NCBI GenBank assembly: GCA_965368335.1
Contig: CBDUMN010000050.1
Span: 1 to 24,660, forward strand
DNA length: 24,660 bases
Direction: 5' to 3'
Origin: CBDUMN01 sp965368335
Lineage (GTDB): Bacteria; Pseudomonadota; Alphaproteobacteria; Rhodospirillales; JAPHRK01
In this document: piece after piece, positions 23,744-24,660 of the stretch
How the letters are laid out: each line of letters opens with the position of its first letter
Numbering within the stretch: position 1 is the first letter of the stretch
Translations under genes and position numbers: made by a program
Notes under the pieces: model-generated
Told to the model about the DNA's origin: nothing
Database searches by the model: none
What the model saw: the letters and a program-made list of their open reading frames with translations, nothing else

Positions 23744-24649
23744 ATGGACATAAACTCTGCGTCTTCAAGTTTTCTAGATCACTGCAGGACCAAGGGCCTG
23801 TCACCTCATACCCTTCGCGCGTATCAACAAGACCTCGAACACTTTCAAAAATGGGCTCAAAACGAAGATTGGTCGTCAAAGGAAACTATTGTGAGCTGGA
23901 TGTTTGCTATGCAGCGAAACAAAAGTGCTCCGACTACGATCAAACGCCGGACAGCCTGCCTCAAGGTTATGTTCCGCTGGCTGGAAGAAAACAGCTTCCT
24001 TACGCAAAACCCTTTTCACACTCTGCGCACCGCCATCCAATTACCCCGACGACTACCGCGAAACCTAAACCAACAGGAACTAGGGCAACTATTTGGTGCC
24101 CCCATCAACATAGCCCTTGGCCATGACACACAAAAACAGCGCACCCTTTTTTTGGCGCTTGAAATCTTATTTGCAACAGGGGTGCGGGTAGGCGAACTAT
24201 GCACCATCACCCTCGGTAATTTGGATCTTGAAGCTGGCATTATCAGGATCACCGGGAAAGGGAACCGAGAACGTTGCGTTTTTCTCGTATCCAAAGATCT
24301 CGTTGCAGGTATCAGAAAATATCTAAAGGACTACCGACAGAGTGCTCTTCCGAGCGATGGTCTCCTCATTACACAATGGGGTACGACAGCAACCCCCGAC
24401 TATATTCGTAAAGCTCTCCACGCTTTAACAGCAGAACTTTCGATGACCCGCCGCATCACCCCGCACATGTTACGCCATACTGCGGCTACGCAACTCATGG
24501 AGAACGGCGTCGATATCCGTTTCGTTCAAAGACTCCTTGGCCACGCCAGTATCACAACGACGGAAATATACACCCACGTCTCCGATCAAAAGCTCCAAGA
24601 AACCCTCAAAGCCGCCAACCACAGGGAGAAAATCCAAACCACGCGATAA
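23744..24649 (+). CDS. XerC/XerD-type tyrosine recombinase
   Basis: This 301-residue protein starts at ATG 23744 after GAGAGAGACAACC. The N-terminal SAM-like core-binding domain is residues 1 to about 100 (FLDHCRTKGLSPHTLRAYQQ). The catalytic domain follows with R148 (ATGVRVGEL), K172 (GKGNRE), H241 and R244 (HMLRH), H267 (LLGHAS) and Y276 (IYTHVS), a complete set of catalytic residues. The length is normal. It could be a chromosomal XerC/D or a mobile-element integrase. The lower GC than the neighbouring regions and the lack of the usual Xer neighbours favour an accessory recombinase, but no attachment site was seen. Confidence 0.9.
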   Translation: MDINSASSSFLDHCRTKGLSPHTLRAYQQDLEHFQKWAQNEDWSSKETIVSWMFAMQRNKSAPTTIKRRTACLKVMFRWLEENSFLTQNPFHTLRTAIQLPRRLPRNLNQQELGQLFGAPINIALGHDTQKQRTLFLALEILFATGVRVGELCTITLGNLDLEAGIIRITGKGNRERCVFLVSKDLVAGIRKYLKDYRQSALPSDGLLITQWGTTATPDYIRKALHALTAELSMTRRITPHMLRHTAATQLMENGVDIRFVQRLLGHASITTTEIYTHVSDQKLQETLKAANHREKIQTTR

Positions 24650-24660
24650 CTCATAATTAT

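Noticed and set aside
23562..23879. Minus-strand frame of 105 codons before and within the recombinase gene
   Set aside because: It has no ribosome site or family resemblance and overlaps the well-supported recombinase start.

Overview
The window looks like the chromosome of a Gram-negative alphaproteobacterium, probably a member of the Rhodospirillales or a relative. The reasons are the mixed, moderately high GC, the signal peptides and the families present (YiaA, DUF2145, DUF2269, DUF4166, a BchE-type radical SAM enzyme). This is an inference from gene content; no rRNA or tRNA was seen.

Region 1 (1-12940, minus strand) is one apparent operon of eleven genes. Almost every stop overlaps the next start by 4 to 31 bases. 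In order of transcription it encodes an MFS transporter fused to a PlsC acyltransferase, a GNAT-like protein, a GH3-family acyl-adenylating amide synthetase, two cobalamin-type radical SAM proteins, a tandem GNAT-like protein, two more cobalamin-type radical SAM proteins, a multi-pass membrane protein, an AurF-like diiron oxygenase, and a membrane-anchored left-handed beta-helix acyltransferase that runs off the left edge. I read this as a candidate undescribed biosynthetic or lipid-modification cluster. Radical SAM chemistry, N- or C-oxygenation, amide bond formation and acyl transfer could act in turn on one product.

Region 2 (13061-15900) holds a secreted lipase-like hydrolase and a TetR regulator on the minus strand, then a small membrane peptide and a YiaA-like protein on the plus strand. 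Four copies of a 19-bp palindrome (AAWTGARCRNYGYTCAWTW) lie between tetR and the plus-strand genes. One copy lies before the eleven-gene operon and three lie before a small secreted protein near 23.4 kb. The eight sites outline a local TetR regulon that includes the biosynthetic operon.

Region 3 (15984-17535) has a secreted TPR protein broken by a one-base frameshift and a convergent secreted protein of unknown function. Their 3' ends overlap abnormally.

Region 4 (17588-22155, plus strand) is a GbsR/MarR-type regulator with a near-consensus promoter and CTGAAATT(A/T)CAG-type operators, followed by an SDR-DoxX fusion, a DUF2269 membrane protein, a DUF4166 protein and a BchE-like radical SAM enzyme. 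No other photosynthesis genes are visible.

Region 5 (22088-24649) has a DUF2145 protein and a small secreted protein on the minus strand, the latter behind three TetR-type operators. A complete XerC/XerD-type tyrosine recombinase follows on the plus strand.
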